Source of the DNA: an uncultured bacterium
GTDB taxonomy: Bacteria; Acidobacteriota; Thermoanaerobaculia; Multivoradales; JAHEKO01
DNA length: 12,453 bases
Direction: 5' to 3'
NCBI GenBank assembly: GCA_938016625.1
Contig: CALILB010000218.1
Span: 1 to 12,453, forward strand
Notes under the pieces: generated by a model
Database searches by the model: none
Told to the model about the DNA's origin: nothing
Seen by the model: the letters and a program-made list of their open reading frames with translations, nothing else
In this document: piece by piece, positions 1 to 7,118 of the stretch
How positions within the stretch are numbered: position 1 is the first letter of the stretch
Layout of the letters: every line of letters begins with the position of its first letter
Position numbers and translations under genes: made by a program

Positions 1-809
1 ACCTCGTCGGTGAGATAGCGGCCAAAGACCTGGCGGATCATCTGGTTGCGCAGCTCGACCTGCCCCGTCAGCTGGAGCAGGGATTCCGAGGCCCGCTTGA
101 GCGTCAGCTGTGTGCGGATGCGAGCAAGAACCACGGGCAGATCGACCGGCTTGGTCACATAGTCGTTGGCGCCGGCGCGGAAGGCCTCGACCATGTCTCG
201 GCTCTCTTCCTTGCCGGTGACCATGATCACCGGCAATTCGCTGGCGGTCCTCGTCTGGCGGAGGTTCTCGAGGACTTCTATGCCGTTCATTTCCGGCATC
301 ATGAAGTCGAGTAGAACCAGGTCGAAGCGGCTGGACTCGATTTCACGTAGGGCCATACGGCCACTCTCGGCGATCTCCACCTCATGACCTCGCTTGCGCA
401 GCCGGCGAGCCAGCATGTCGCGGCTCAGCTCGTCATCGTCGACGACCAACAGCCGGGCTGGTTGTGCCGAGTCCGCTTCTTGTGCCGTGTGATAGACGCC
501 GCTGGAGTCGGTTGTTGACGCTGAATCGGAAGCGCCGGATGGCGCGTCGGGCTCCTGCACTTCGAGCAGGCCGTCGACCAGCTCCAAGATTCCCTTGCCT
601 GCTGAACGGATCCGGTCGAGATCGGTCAGGAAACCATCCAGGCCGCGACTCGCCGCCTCTTCCTCGAGAAGCTCGGAGTAGCCCAGAATCTGATCTATCC
701 GGGTGCGGATGTCGTGACGGAGTCGGGCAAAGACTCCACGGGCCGCTCCGGTCTCGCCGGAGCCGGACTGTGGGGAACTAGGAGCCCGCCGATCCTCGGG
801 CGCTGTCAT
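1..809 (-). CDS. Response regulator with ATPase-less DHp domain, probable class III nucleotidyl cyclase (3' end cut by window edge)
   Basis: Reading from the ATG at 809, the frame stays open for 269 codons to the window edge, so the C-terminus is missing. Residues 29-90 form a two-helix segment like a HisKA/DHp domain, with His32 in an HDIRTR context (kinases usually have HELRTP) and a following GYSELL; no HATPase domain follows. A low-complexity Ser/Thr linker (about 90-118) leads to a full receiver domain (119-235) with acidic pocket D124/D125, phospho-acceptor D168, T198 and K220. After a short helical linker the last visible residues read VFGRYLTDEV, which in my knowledge is the usual entry to adenylate/guanylate cyclase catalytic domains attached to receivers. 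The cyclase call is inference, since no catalytic residue lies in the window. The gene overlaps the upstream receiver gene by 32 bp and has no visible Shine-Dalgarno, suggesting translational coupling. Alternative: another output domain with a similar linker. Confidence 0.8.
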   Translation of the reverse strand, partial: MTAPEDRRAPSSPQSGSGETGAARGVFARLRHDIRTRIDQILGYSELLEEEAASRGLDGFLTDLDRIRSAGKGILELVDGLLEVQEPDAPSGASDSASTTDSSGVYHTAQEADSAQPARLLVVDDDELSRDMLARRLRKRGHEVEIAESGRMALREIESSRFDLVLLDFMMPEMNGIEVLENLRQTRTASELPVIMVTGKEESRDMVEAFRAGANDYVTKPVDLPVVLARIRTQLTLKRASESLLQLTGQVELRNQMIRQVFGRYLTDE

Positions 810-1179
810 TCTGATTACCGGGAATCAGCTTTTCGATCTTTTCGAGCAGGCGTGGAAGGTCCACCGGCTTGGTCTCGTACTCGTCGCACCCGGCCTCGAG
901 GCACTTTTCCCGGTCCCCGCTCATAGCGTGGGCAGTGAGAGCGACGATGGGGATCGAGCGGGTGGTGGGATTCGCCTTGATCTGCCGCGTGGCCTGGTAG
1001 CCGTCCATGACCGGTAGGCTGATGTCCATGAGAATCAGGCTGGGTGACTCCGATTGAGCCATCTCGACGCCCCGTTCCCCATCTTCGGCGATCGCGATCT
1101 CGAACCCTTTGCGGCTCAGACGCCGGGACAACATGTCCCGATTCATCTCGTTGTCCTCGATGAGAAGTATCTTGGGCAT
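778..1179 (-). CDS. Stand-alone receiver protein (CheY/DivK-like single-domain response regulator)
   Basis: A 133-residue protein made almost only of a receiver domain. Visible landmarks are the acidic pocket E8/D9 in IEDN, phospho-acceptor D52 in LMDIS, T82 in ALTAHAM and K104 in ETKPVD. The last dozen residues are a polar tail. There is no output domain, so it probably works as a phosphate shuttle or by protein contact, as known for DivK- and CheY-type proteins. Its start is supported by AAGGAG at 1183-1188 on the minus strand, overlapping the stop codon of the hybrid kinase, although the 3-nt spacer is short. Its end overlaps the next gene by 32 bp. It shares RDML.RRL and TKPVDLP stretches with the receiver of that downstream gene, so both are probably served by the same kinase. 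Partner assignment is inferred from gene order. Confidence 0.93.
   Translation of the reverse strand: MPKILLIEDNEMNRDMLSRRLSRKGFEIAIAEDGERGVEMAQSESPSLILMDISLPVMDGYQATRQIKANPTTRSIPIVALTAHAMSGDREKCLEAGCDEYETKPVDLPRLLEKIEKLIPGNQNDSARGSAGS
811..828 (-). repeat. 6-bp inverted repeat directly upstream of the cyclase-type regulator start
   Basis: CTGATT and AATCAG form perfect 6-bp arms around a 6-nt loop. The structure ends one base before the ATG at 809 and lies within the last codons of the receiver gene. It occupies the place where a Shine-Dalgarno would be expected, and none is visible. An RNA hairpin here could limit independent initiation until a ribosome translating the receiver opens it. 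The repeat is seen; the role is inferred. Confidence 0.4.
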
Positions 1180-1182
1180 AGG

Positions 1183-1188
1183 CTCCTT
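1183..1188 (-). promoter_or_regulatory. Shine-Dalgarno of the stand-alone receiver, overlapping the kinase stop
   Basis: On the minus strand the bases read AAGGAG followed by CCT and the ATG at 1179. The motif shares bases with the TAA stop of the hybrid kinase (1187-1189). This layout is typical of translationally coupled genes and fixes the receiver start. The spacer of 3 nt is shorter than the usual 5-9 nt. Confidence 0.55.
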
Positions 1189-3880
1189 AACCGTCTGCCG
1201 GCTGCACCCTGGCGTGCCCGACCGATTTGTCGATCCGCTGACGGATCTCCTCGAGGAGTCCCTCGGGGGTCATGGCCGCTCGTTGGATAACTCGTTCGAC
1301 CGAGCCGTTGAGCCGGGCCTGATCTTCGCTGTCGAGATCCTTCGGGGTGAGCAGAATGAGCGGCACTTCTCGCCACTCGGCATGTTCTCTCACCCGCTCG
1401 ACAAAGTCGAGGGGATCCATCTCCTGCATCACCAGGTCGAGAATAATCGCCTGCGGGTTGGCCTGCTCCAGATGCTCGAGCGCGTCAGGGCCGGTGACGG
1501 CACGCAGCACCGTCCACCCGTCTTTCTCCATGAGCTCGCACACCAGACAGTGTGCCGACGGGTCGTCGATGATGACGAGCACCCTCTTTTCGTGAGCGGC
1601 CGCCGTGATCTTGCCGAGCACCTGGGCGATGCGCTCCCGGTCGAGTGGTTTGGGCAGATAGTCGGCGGCTCCCAGTGAGTAGGCGAGCGGTTTGTTGTCG
1701 ACGATGGTCAACATGACGACCGGAATCTCTGCCAGATCGGGATCGGCTTTGAGCTTGGCGAGGACCGACCATCCATCCATTTCCGGCATCAGGACGTCCA
1801 ATGTTATGGCGGCCGGTTGCAGCTCTCGGGCCAGCCGCAAACCGTCGTTGCCGGTGCGGGCGCCCTCGACTCGATAACCTCTCTTGGCCAGGGACCGGCT
1901 CAGGATCTCTTGCACGGCCGAGTCGTCGTCGATGACCAGAACAATTGGTTTGTCTTCAATGTCTTCCGGCGATGAGCCGGCTGCTGCGAACTTCAACTCG
2001 GCGAGATCCGAATCCTCGGCATGCTGCTCGAGCGTTTGTGGATCTGTCGGCACGTGGAGAACGAACGTCGAGCCTTTGCCGATCTCACTTTCAAACGTGA
2101 TCCTCCCACCCAAGAGCTTGCAGAACTCCTTGGTAATGGCGAGACCCAAGCCGGTGCCGCCGAACTTTCGGGTAGTGGAGGCATCCGCCTGTGTGAAAGG
2201 TTGGAAGAGCTTCTCTTTCTGCTCCGGCGTCATGCCGATCCCGGTGTCCGAGACTTGAAACTCGATCCAGTCCCTGCCATCCAGAGCCACCCGGCGGACT
2301 TCGAGCTCGACCTTCCCGTTCTCGGTGAACTTGGCGGCATTGCTGAGCAGATTGAACAGCGCTTGCCGGATTTTGGTGACGTCGGTTTGCATCTCGCCGA
2401 GGTCTTTCTCGAGCGACACTTCCAGGGTATTGTCGTTCTTCTCGACCAACGGTCTGATGGTGCTTTCAGCCTGATCGACCAGGGAGCTCACCTGTACAGG
2501 CTCCAGGTAAAGCTCCATCTTGCCGGCCTCGACCTTCGACAGGTCGAGAACACCATTGATGAGATCCAGGAGATGCCTCCCCGCCCCTCGGATCTTGTCG
2601 AGGTCGGGCACCAGATGATCGAATCCCTCCTCTTCCGCATCCTCCTTGAGCATCTCGCTGTAACCGATGATGGCATTCATGGGGGTGCGCAGCTCATGGC
2701 TCATGTTGGCGAGAAACTGACTCTTGGTCCGGCTGGCCTCGATGGCTGTTGACCTGGCCGTTTCCGCCACCTCGAAGAGACGTGCATTGTGAATCGCCGT
2801 CGCCAACGGTGTCACATAACGCTCGATACGCTTGATCTCTCGTTCACCGAGGTCGAAAGGCGTGTGGGTGTTGGTAAAGGAGATCGCACCGATGACCCTG
2901 TCGTGGTGGACAAGAGGGACAACCAGAAGGGATTTTGCTGGGCTTACCCGAAGAATCATTCGATCAGAGGGATCAAGCAGTTCCGGGTCCTCGGGGACGA
3001 TGCGCAGAATAGGCCGCTGCTCTCGCACCGCCTTGACAAATACATTACCGGTTGCCGCCATCGGAACGGTCATCTGCTTGAGCCGGGCCTCGAGCTCGGG
3101 ATCGAGACCCGGGCCGTATCCCTCCGCCAGCAGCAGTTGATCCTGCTCTTCATCGACCTCGATGATCCCGACCTGGTCGAAACTAAAGACCTCCTGCAGT
3201 CTGTCGTAGACCGTCCTCATGATCCTGCCGATATCCAGCGTCGAGTTGACGGTTTTGGTCAGCTCGTTGATGGCGGCAATCTCGGCACCGGCCAGTTCGA
3301 GGTCCAGGTTACGCTGCACCAAATCGCGGCGCGTGAAGATCAGATCTTTGGTCACCCGATTGACGTAGAGTGACGACATCCACATGGCCGCGATAAAGAA
3401 GGCGACGCTCGTCAGGCTGGAGATCAGAGTCGACTCCGACTCGTATCTGACACCTACCGCCGTGTAGCCGATCACCAACCCGGACAACAAAAAGGGTGCG
3501 GATCGGATCAATAGGGGAATGCCCCCCATCATGATTTCGAAGGCGCCAAGGACCCCCAAGTGTGCAAAGCTGGGAATGGGGAGGAAGCTGATGGCGCCCA
3601 CCCAAACGCCGGAAACCATGCCGTCGATAAGGAGCATTCTGAATCCGGCTCGTTTTGTGTCGTGGCTGCGCAAGCTCAGCCAATGAGCGAGGTGGGGCCA
3701 CAGCAGACCGAGCGCCAAGAGCCCAAGGACGGGTTGCCAGTAGCGGGGAAGGTGGGTCTCGGGATCCAGGAATGTCGATATTGCGACCACAGAGGCGGCT
3801 CCCTGGCCCACGATCCGCGGCACGTAGGAGTTCTTGACGACACCGTGGATCCGGCGTGGTTCGGTCACCCGCTCAGTCAT
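1187..3880 (-). CDS. Membrane hybrid histidine kinase (MASE2-like, GAF, HisKA, HATPase, two REC)
   Basis: An 897-residue sensor kinase. Residues 15-173 hold about six hydrophobic segments (near 22-38, 50-68, 82-100, 108-124, 128-144, 153-173) with WPHLAH at 61-66, resembling the MASE2 membrane sensor domain. A GAF domain spans roughly 208-368. The HisKA domain has phospho-acceptor H395 in SHELRTP. The HATPase has N514 in the N box, D545/G547/G549 in DTGIGM and GGTGLGL at 574-580, so it looks catalytically intact. REC1 (about 645-758) has D651/D652, phospho-acceptor D695, T725 and K744. REC2 (about 765-882) keeps D772/D773, D815 and T845, but the conserved Lys is missing (VIQRAA replaces the usual KP motif). 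It would sense a membrane or small-molecule signal at the inner membrane and pass phosphate along its own receivers and probably to the two downstream receiver proteins. The stimulus cannot be read from the sequence. Confidence 0.95.
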   Translation of the reverse strand: MTERVTEPRRIHGVVKNSYVPRIVGQGAASVVAISTFLDPETHLPRYWQPVLGLLALGLLWPHLAHWLSLRSHDTKRAGFRMLLIDGMVSGVWVGAISFLPIPSFAHLGVLGAFEIMMGGIPLLIRSAPFLLSGLVIGYTAVGVRYESESTLISSLTSVAFFIAAMWMSSLYVNRVTKDLIFTRRDLVQRNLDLELAGAEIAAINELTKTVNSTLDIGRIMRTVYDRLQEVFSFDQVGIIEVDEEQDQLLLAEGYGPGLDPELEARLKQMTVPMAATGNVFVKAVREQRPILRIVPEDPELLDPSDRMILRVSPAKSLLVVPLVHHDRVIGAISFTNTHTPFDLGEREIKRIERYVTPLATAIHNARLFEVAETARSTAIEASRTKSQFLANMSHELRTPMNAIIGYSEMLKEDAEEEGFDHLVPDLDKIRGAGRHLLDLINGVLDLSKVEAGKMELYLEPVQVSSLVDQAESTIRPLVEKNDNTLEVSLEKDLGEMQTDVTKIRQALFNLLSNAAKFTENGKVELEVRRVALDGRDWIEFQVSDTGIGMTPEQKEKLFQPFTQADASTTRKFGGTGLGLAITKEFCKLLGGRITFESEIGKGSTFVLHVPTDPQTLEQHAEDSDLAELKFAAAGSSPEDIEDKPIVLVIDDDSAVQEILSRSLAKRGYRVEGARTGNDGLRLARELQPAAITLDVLMPEMDGWSVLAKLKADPDLAEIPVVMLTIVDNKPLAYSLGAADYLPKPLDRERIAQVLGKITAAAHEKRVLVIIDDPSAHCLVCELMEKDGWTVLRAVTGPDALEHLEQANPQAIILDLVMQEMDPLDFVERVREHAEWREVPLILLTPKDLDSEDQARLNGSVERVIQRAAMTPEGLLEEIRQRIDKSVGHARVQPADG

Positions 3881-3935
3881 TCTTCAAGCTCGCTCACTCG
3901 ATTACTCGATCTAAAACACGGAGTGTTGACGGCGG

Positions 3936-3963
3936 AGTATATCGTGATGGGGATCCGCGTCAC
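3936..3963 (-). promoter_or_regulatory. Candidate sigma-70-type promoter for the kinase-receiver-cyclase genes
   Basis: On the minus strand GTGACG (3958-3963) and TATACT (3936-3941) are separated by 16 bp, matching 4 of 6 and 5 of 6 bases of the classical -35 and -10 boxes. The -35 overlaps the stop codon of the phospholipase gene. The kinase ATG follows about 55 bp after the -10. In between, AACAC/GTGTT with a 3-nt loop and a run of four T on the minus strand (3913-3927) makes a small hairpin that could be a weak terminator or a leader structure. Consensus boxes are not proven for this phylum, so confidence is low. Confidence 0.3.
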
Positions 3964-6200
3964 CTACCCTCCAGCCCTCCCGACTCCAACCACTGTCGCA
4001 ATCTTCCGATCGACTCCTCGTATCCGATCCGTGCGACCTGGTCGACTTTCTCGAACTCGAGCAGCCCGACACCGCGAACATGGATGTTGAGGTAAAGGTC
4101 GGCAAGCCCTTCATCCAGTACGCGCTTGCGCAACTGACTGCCTCCAACCACCATCGATTGCAGGATTGTCGACGAGATGGCGGGAATAGCCGTGGACTTT
4201 CTCAAGGGTAAAAGCCGCTCGAGGGCCAGCTTCCAGCCCGATATGGCCAACCCGAACCCCGACTTGGCCTTTGGGCCCTGCGGCGAGACGACATCGACGA
4301 CTATGAGCGTCCCAAAGGGATTCATCTCCCGCATGAGATCGACCGGCAAGTTGTTCAGCACACCACCATCGACGAGCAGCTCACCTTTTTCGGCCACCGG
4401 AGGCAGGATGCCGGGAATCGAGACGCTGGCCCGTATGGCGCGGGCTGAATCGCCACGTCGATGCACCATGCTCCGTGCAGTGGTGAGATTGGTCGTGACG
4501 CAAAAGAAAGGCAGCCAGAAGTCCTCGATATCCCAGCTCCCGGTATGGCTTTGGATCGAGTCGCTAATGCGACGGCCTGACAGCAGAGAAGCCAATGGGA
4601 GCGTGTAGTCCAGGAGCGAGGAGAATGCTTTTTCGGCCGCCGCCAAGCTCTCCGCAGCCGACCGGCCTTGAGCCGCCAAGCCCGCAATCGGTGCGCCAAC
4701 GCTGCTGCCGCCGATCATGTCGACGGGTACGCCCAGCTCCTCCAGACCCCGCAAAACCCCGAGGTGGGCAAAACCGCGTGCCCCTCCGCCCCCGAGAACC
4801 AGACCGATCGCCCGGCCGGCCAGGATGCGGACGGTTCGCCCGAGGTCGCCGGCGTGACCCCGGCGCAGGTGATAGACAGACACCACGTCCCTTTCGGCGA
4901 GCCAGCGGCGGGTACCGGTGGGGCGGTCGAGGTCCCGGGGATGAAGCAGCAGGAGGCTCCGTCGGGGGGCACGGCCCGAGCTCCAGATAGCCGCGAGCCG
5001 GTTCTCGATCTCACCGCGCTCGGGCGAACCCTCGGCGTCGGCGATCAACACGACCTGGTCGGCCTGCCGGGCACAGCGCTCGGTCCAGCGCGACCACCCC
5101 GGATCCGCCTCGTAGAGCAGGTAGCGGTGGGTCTCTTCTTTTTCGTGCAGGTACCCGGCAAGTCGCAGGTGGGCCGGCTCAACCTCCGACGACAGCGCGA
5201 TCCCCGGCTGCCCGAGCGCCGTGTCGACACCCGCGCTGGTGAGTAGCGCCACGGAACCGTGAGCCGCCAGGCCCTCTGCCAGCTCCCTTGCCACCTCCGC
5301 CAGCGGTACCGAGGACTCGCCAGCGGGTAACAGCCCGATACAGGTCGGATGCTCCGATCCGGCGGTATCGAAGACACTGCGACGCTTGAGGCGCTCGATG
5401 ATCAGGCGAGAGAGGTTGAGCAATGTCTGGGGACGGCGGTCGATCAACCGCTCGAAGCCCCGGCGGGAGATCCGAGCCAGATGGCTGTCCCTTACGGCGT
5501 AGATCGTTGCCGAGCGCGGGTCGTCGGTGAGCAGGGCCATCTCTCCCACCATCTCTCCCCGAGTCACTTCGTTGATGATCTGTTCGCCTCGCTCCGGGGT
5601 GTCGATGGCCGCCCGCAGCGAGCCGCTGATGACGATGTAGGCGGCCTCGGCCGGCTCGCCCTGTCGGAACAGGTTCTCCCCGGCCTCGACCAGGAGAAAC
5701 TCGACGTCGTCGCCCAGCTCGCGTAGCAGCTCGGTAGCGGATCCCTCGATGGGGCCAAAGAGACGGTTCAGGTGGGGCAGCAGCTCGGAGCTGTAGACCC
5801 GGTCCAACACCAACTCGCTGACATGACGCCAGGTCTCGGGGCTCTCCGCCAGCAGCCGGTCGAAGCTCTCGCGTGAGAGTGCCGCAAGCTGCGAATCCTC
5901 GATGGCACGGATATCGACGTGGCGGATGCCGCCGACGATGAGCTCGACCTCTCCGGCGAGCCCTCCGGGACCGATCTCGGTGAGGACCCGGCTTTCGCCC
6001 TCCGCGATCGGAGCGAGTGCTTCGAGACGGCCCGCGAGGACGATGTAGACCCGGTCGCCGGGCTCGCCGACGCGCATCAACATCTCGCCCGCTGCGCACC
6101 GGACCTCCTCGGCGCCGCCGGCCAACCGGCGGACCTCCTCCTCGGTCAGGGCCGACAGAGGCCCACCCTGCTTACAAAAAGACAGCAGTCGTGTCAGCAT
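3960..6200 (-). CDS. Patatin-like phospholipase with two N-terminal cyclic-nucleotide-binding domains (NTE family)
   Basis: A 746-residue protein. CNB domain 1 covers about 10-125 and domain 2 about 150-270. Domain 2 has a good phosphate-binding cassette (G219-E220-M-A-L-L, then P228-R229-S-A-T232), so it should bind a cyclic nucleotide; domain 1 keeps G83-E84 but lacks the PR.AT part and is probably degenerate. A middle region (about 285-460, beginning IGLLPAGE) is the one usually found between CNB and patatin parts in this family. The patatin domain starts at about 464 with the oxyanion loop GGGGARG (470-476), nucleophile S500 in GSSVG (498-502) and catalytic D611 in DGG (611-613), so the Ser-Asp dyad is complete. 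Known relatives are lysophospholipases of the neuropathy target esterase/RssA type acting on membrane lipids. I see no signal peptide. The ATG at 6200 has only a distant GGAG. Cyclic-nucleotide control is inferred from domain 2 and from the nearby cyclase-type gene. Confidence 0.95.
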   Translation of the reverse strand: MLTRLLSFCKQGGPLSALTEEEVRRLAGGAEEVRCAAGEMLMRVGEPGDRVYIVLAGRLEALAPIAEGESRVLTEIGPGGLAGEVELIVGGIRHVDIRAIEDSQLAALSRESFDRLLAESPETWRHVSELVLDRVYSSELLPHLNRLFGPIEGSATELLRELGDDVEFLLVEAGENLFRQGEPAEAAYIVISGSLRAAIDTPERGEQIINEVTRGEMVGEMALLTDDPRSATIYAVRDSHLARISRRGFERLIDRRPQTLLNLSRLIIERLKRRSVFDTAGSEHPTCIGLLPAGESSVPLAEVARELAEGLAAHGSVALLTSAGVDTALGQPGIALSSEVEPAHLRLAGYLHEKEETHRYLLYEADPGWSRWTERCARQADQVVLIADAEGSPERGEIENRLAAIWSSGRAPRRSLLLLHPRDLDRPTGTRRWLAERDVVSVYHLRRGHAGDLGRTVRILAGRAIGLVLGGGGARGFAHLGVLRGLEELGVPVDMIGGSSVGAPIAGLAAQGRSAAESLAAAEKAFSSLLDYTLPLASLLSGRRISDSIQSHTGSWDIEDFWLPFFCVTTNLTTARSMVHRRGDSARAIRASVSIPGILPPVAEKGELLVDGGVLNNLPVDLMREMNPFGTLIVVDVVSPQGPKAKSGFGLAISGWKLALERLLPLRKSTAIPAISSTILQSMVVGGSQLRKRVLDEGLADLYLNIHVRGVGLLEFEKVDQVARIGYEESIGRLRQWLESGGLEGR

Positions 6201-6236
6201 CGTTCGTTCACGTCTCCGGCTCGGGTCGATCGGACG

Positions 6237-6242
6237 ATCATA
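6237..6242 (-). promoter_or_regulatory. Possible -10 element upstream of the phospholipase gene
   Basis: The 78-bp gap between the barrel gene and the phospholipase gene contains TATGAT on the minus strand (5 of 6 matches to a -10 box), beside a GATCG/CGATC inverted repeat at 6227-6238. No convincing -35 box is present at the right distance. It may give the phospholipase its own start of transcription, or the gap may simply be read through from the barrel gene. Confidence 0.2.
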
Positions 6243-6278
6243 GACCGTTCGCGGGAGTCGGTGTGGCGGGGCGAGGAG

Positions 6279-7118
6279 CTATCTCGGGAAGCGGACGGAT
6301 AGTCCAGCACCGACAAACCAGTCGGCGGCGGCGCTCGACAGCCCCACCCCGGCTGCGATGTCGAGCTGCAAGTTGGGGCGGACCCGCCAGACAAAACCGC
6401 CATCAAAGGAATTGGATGGCGTCCCGGAAGCGGTGGCGGGGATCGAGCCGTAGAGCTCGACAAAGGTGGCAACTCTGTCGGTGATGGCGAAGCCGGAGAC
6501 CAGGGTGTAGATACCGCTCGAGAGCAGCTTCCGTTCGCCGTCGTCATCGGCCTCGGATTCCCAAACCATTCCCAGGTTGTAGGCGAAAACGCTCCGGTCG
6601 GACAGATCGTGGGCAAAGGCGAAACGGAAGGACGGATCGAAACGACTGCTGGTCAGCTCGTCGTCGCCGATCGGCAGCACCAGCGCTCCGAGGAAGGCGA
6701 CCGTGGGTCTGGAGCCACGCTGGTCGGCCAGCCTGATCTTGGCCCCGATATCGGCATCTCTGAGCCCCTCTTGGCGTTCCTCGATCGAGGCGGCGCGGCG
6801 GTCGCGGGAGGTGAACCCGTTCCAGCCGAGCCGCAGCTCCACTTTCTCAAAGATCCCGATGCGCAGGAGGAGATTGCCGATATCGTCCGAGCGCTCAGTC
6901 ACCTCGTCCTCGTCGTCCGCGGTGTGAACCCAGCCTCCTTCCAGCTGGAAGAACCCACGCGGCACCACAACGGTCGATTCGGTCTGATCGGGCCTATCGG
7001 TCACCAACTCGGGAGGCTGCTCCTGCGCGGCCCCGGGGAAGGCCGCGAACAGTACTGCCACTGACAGCGGGACGATCAGAACCCGCCCATTCGGAGCTCG
7101 AGACGATGTCGTTTGCAC
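6279..7118 (-). CDS. Outer-membrane beta-barrel protein, Phenol_MetA_deg/'transporter' type
   Basis: A 279-residue protein with an export signal: a polar start, a hydrophobic core at about 12-28 and a likely cut after A31 (PGAA before QEQ). The mature start contains LVTDRPDQTES (38-48) followed by VVPRGFFQLEGG, the hallmark of the Pfam family often annotated as 'transporter' or 'MetA-pathway of phenol degradation'. The rest is alternating beta-strand-like sequence with charged turns, fitting a barrel of about 12 strands, and ends in LSVRFPR. A substrate cannot be assigned, and the family name is not evidence for phenol degradation. The start is GTG at 7118, in frame after an upstream stop and with no clear Shine-Dalgarno; it lies inside the left arm of an inverted repeat. 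The gene is divergent from the Ser/Thr kinase and is followed in the same direction by the phospholipase gene 78 bp later. Confidence 0.82.
   Translation of the reverse strand: MQTTSSRAPNGRVLIVPLSVAVLFAAFPGAAQEQPPELVTDRPDQTESTVVVPRGFFQLEGGWVHTADDEDEVTERSDDIGNLLLRIGIFEKVELRLGWNGFTSRDRRAASIEERQEGLRDADIGAKIRLADQRGSRPTVAFLGALVLPIGDDELTSSRFDPSFRFAFAHDLSDRSVFAYNLGMVWESEADDDGERKLLSSGIYTLVSGFAITDRVATFVELYGSIPATASGTPSNSFDGGFVWRVRPNLQLDIAAGVGLSSAAADWFVGAGLSVRFPR

Noticed and set aside
2021..2752. Plus-strand open frame of 243 codons opposite the hybrid kinase
   Set aside because: It is antisense to the HisKA/HATPase region, whose motifs are intact; its translation shows no family features.
3913..3927. 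Small hairpin AACAC/GTGTT with a T-run on the minus strand as a terminator after the phospholipase gene
   Set aside because: The stem has only 5 bp with two G-C pairs and would lie downstream of the candidate kinase promoter, so I mention it there and do not call it as a terminator.
5179..6099. Minus-strand open frame of 306 codons in another frame of the phospholipase gene
   Set aside because: It is extremely rich in Arg and Gly, as expected of an out-of-frame GC-rich reading, and overlaps the well-supported CNB domains.
1..6200. Reading the cyclase-like gene plus patatin gene as a CBASS or Pycsar antiphage system
   Set aside because: There is no CD-NTase, no typical CBASS accessory gene and no defence-island neighbour. 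The NTE-type CNB-patatin is a widespread housekeeping architecture, and the block is centred on a sensor kinase.
6279..7118. Assigning the barrel protein to phenol degradation
   Set aside because: The family name comes from an early example; nothing in the neighbourhood encodes aromatic catabolism, so only an outer-membrane barrel or transporter is supported.
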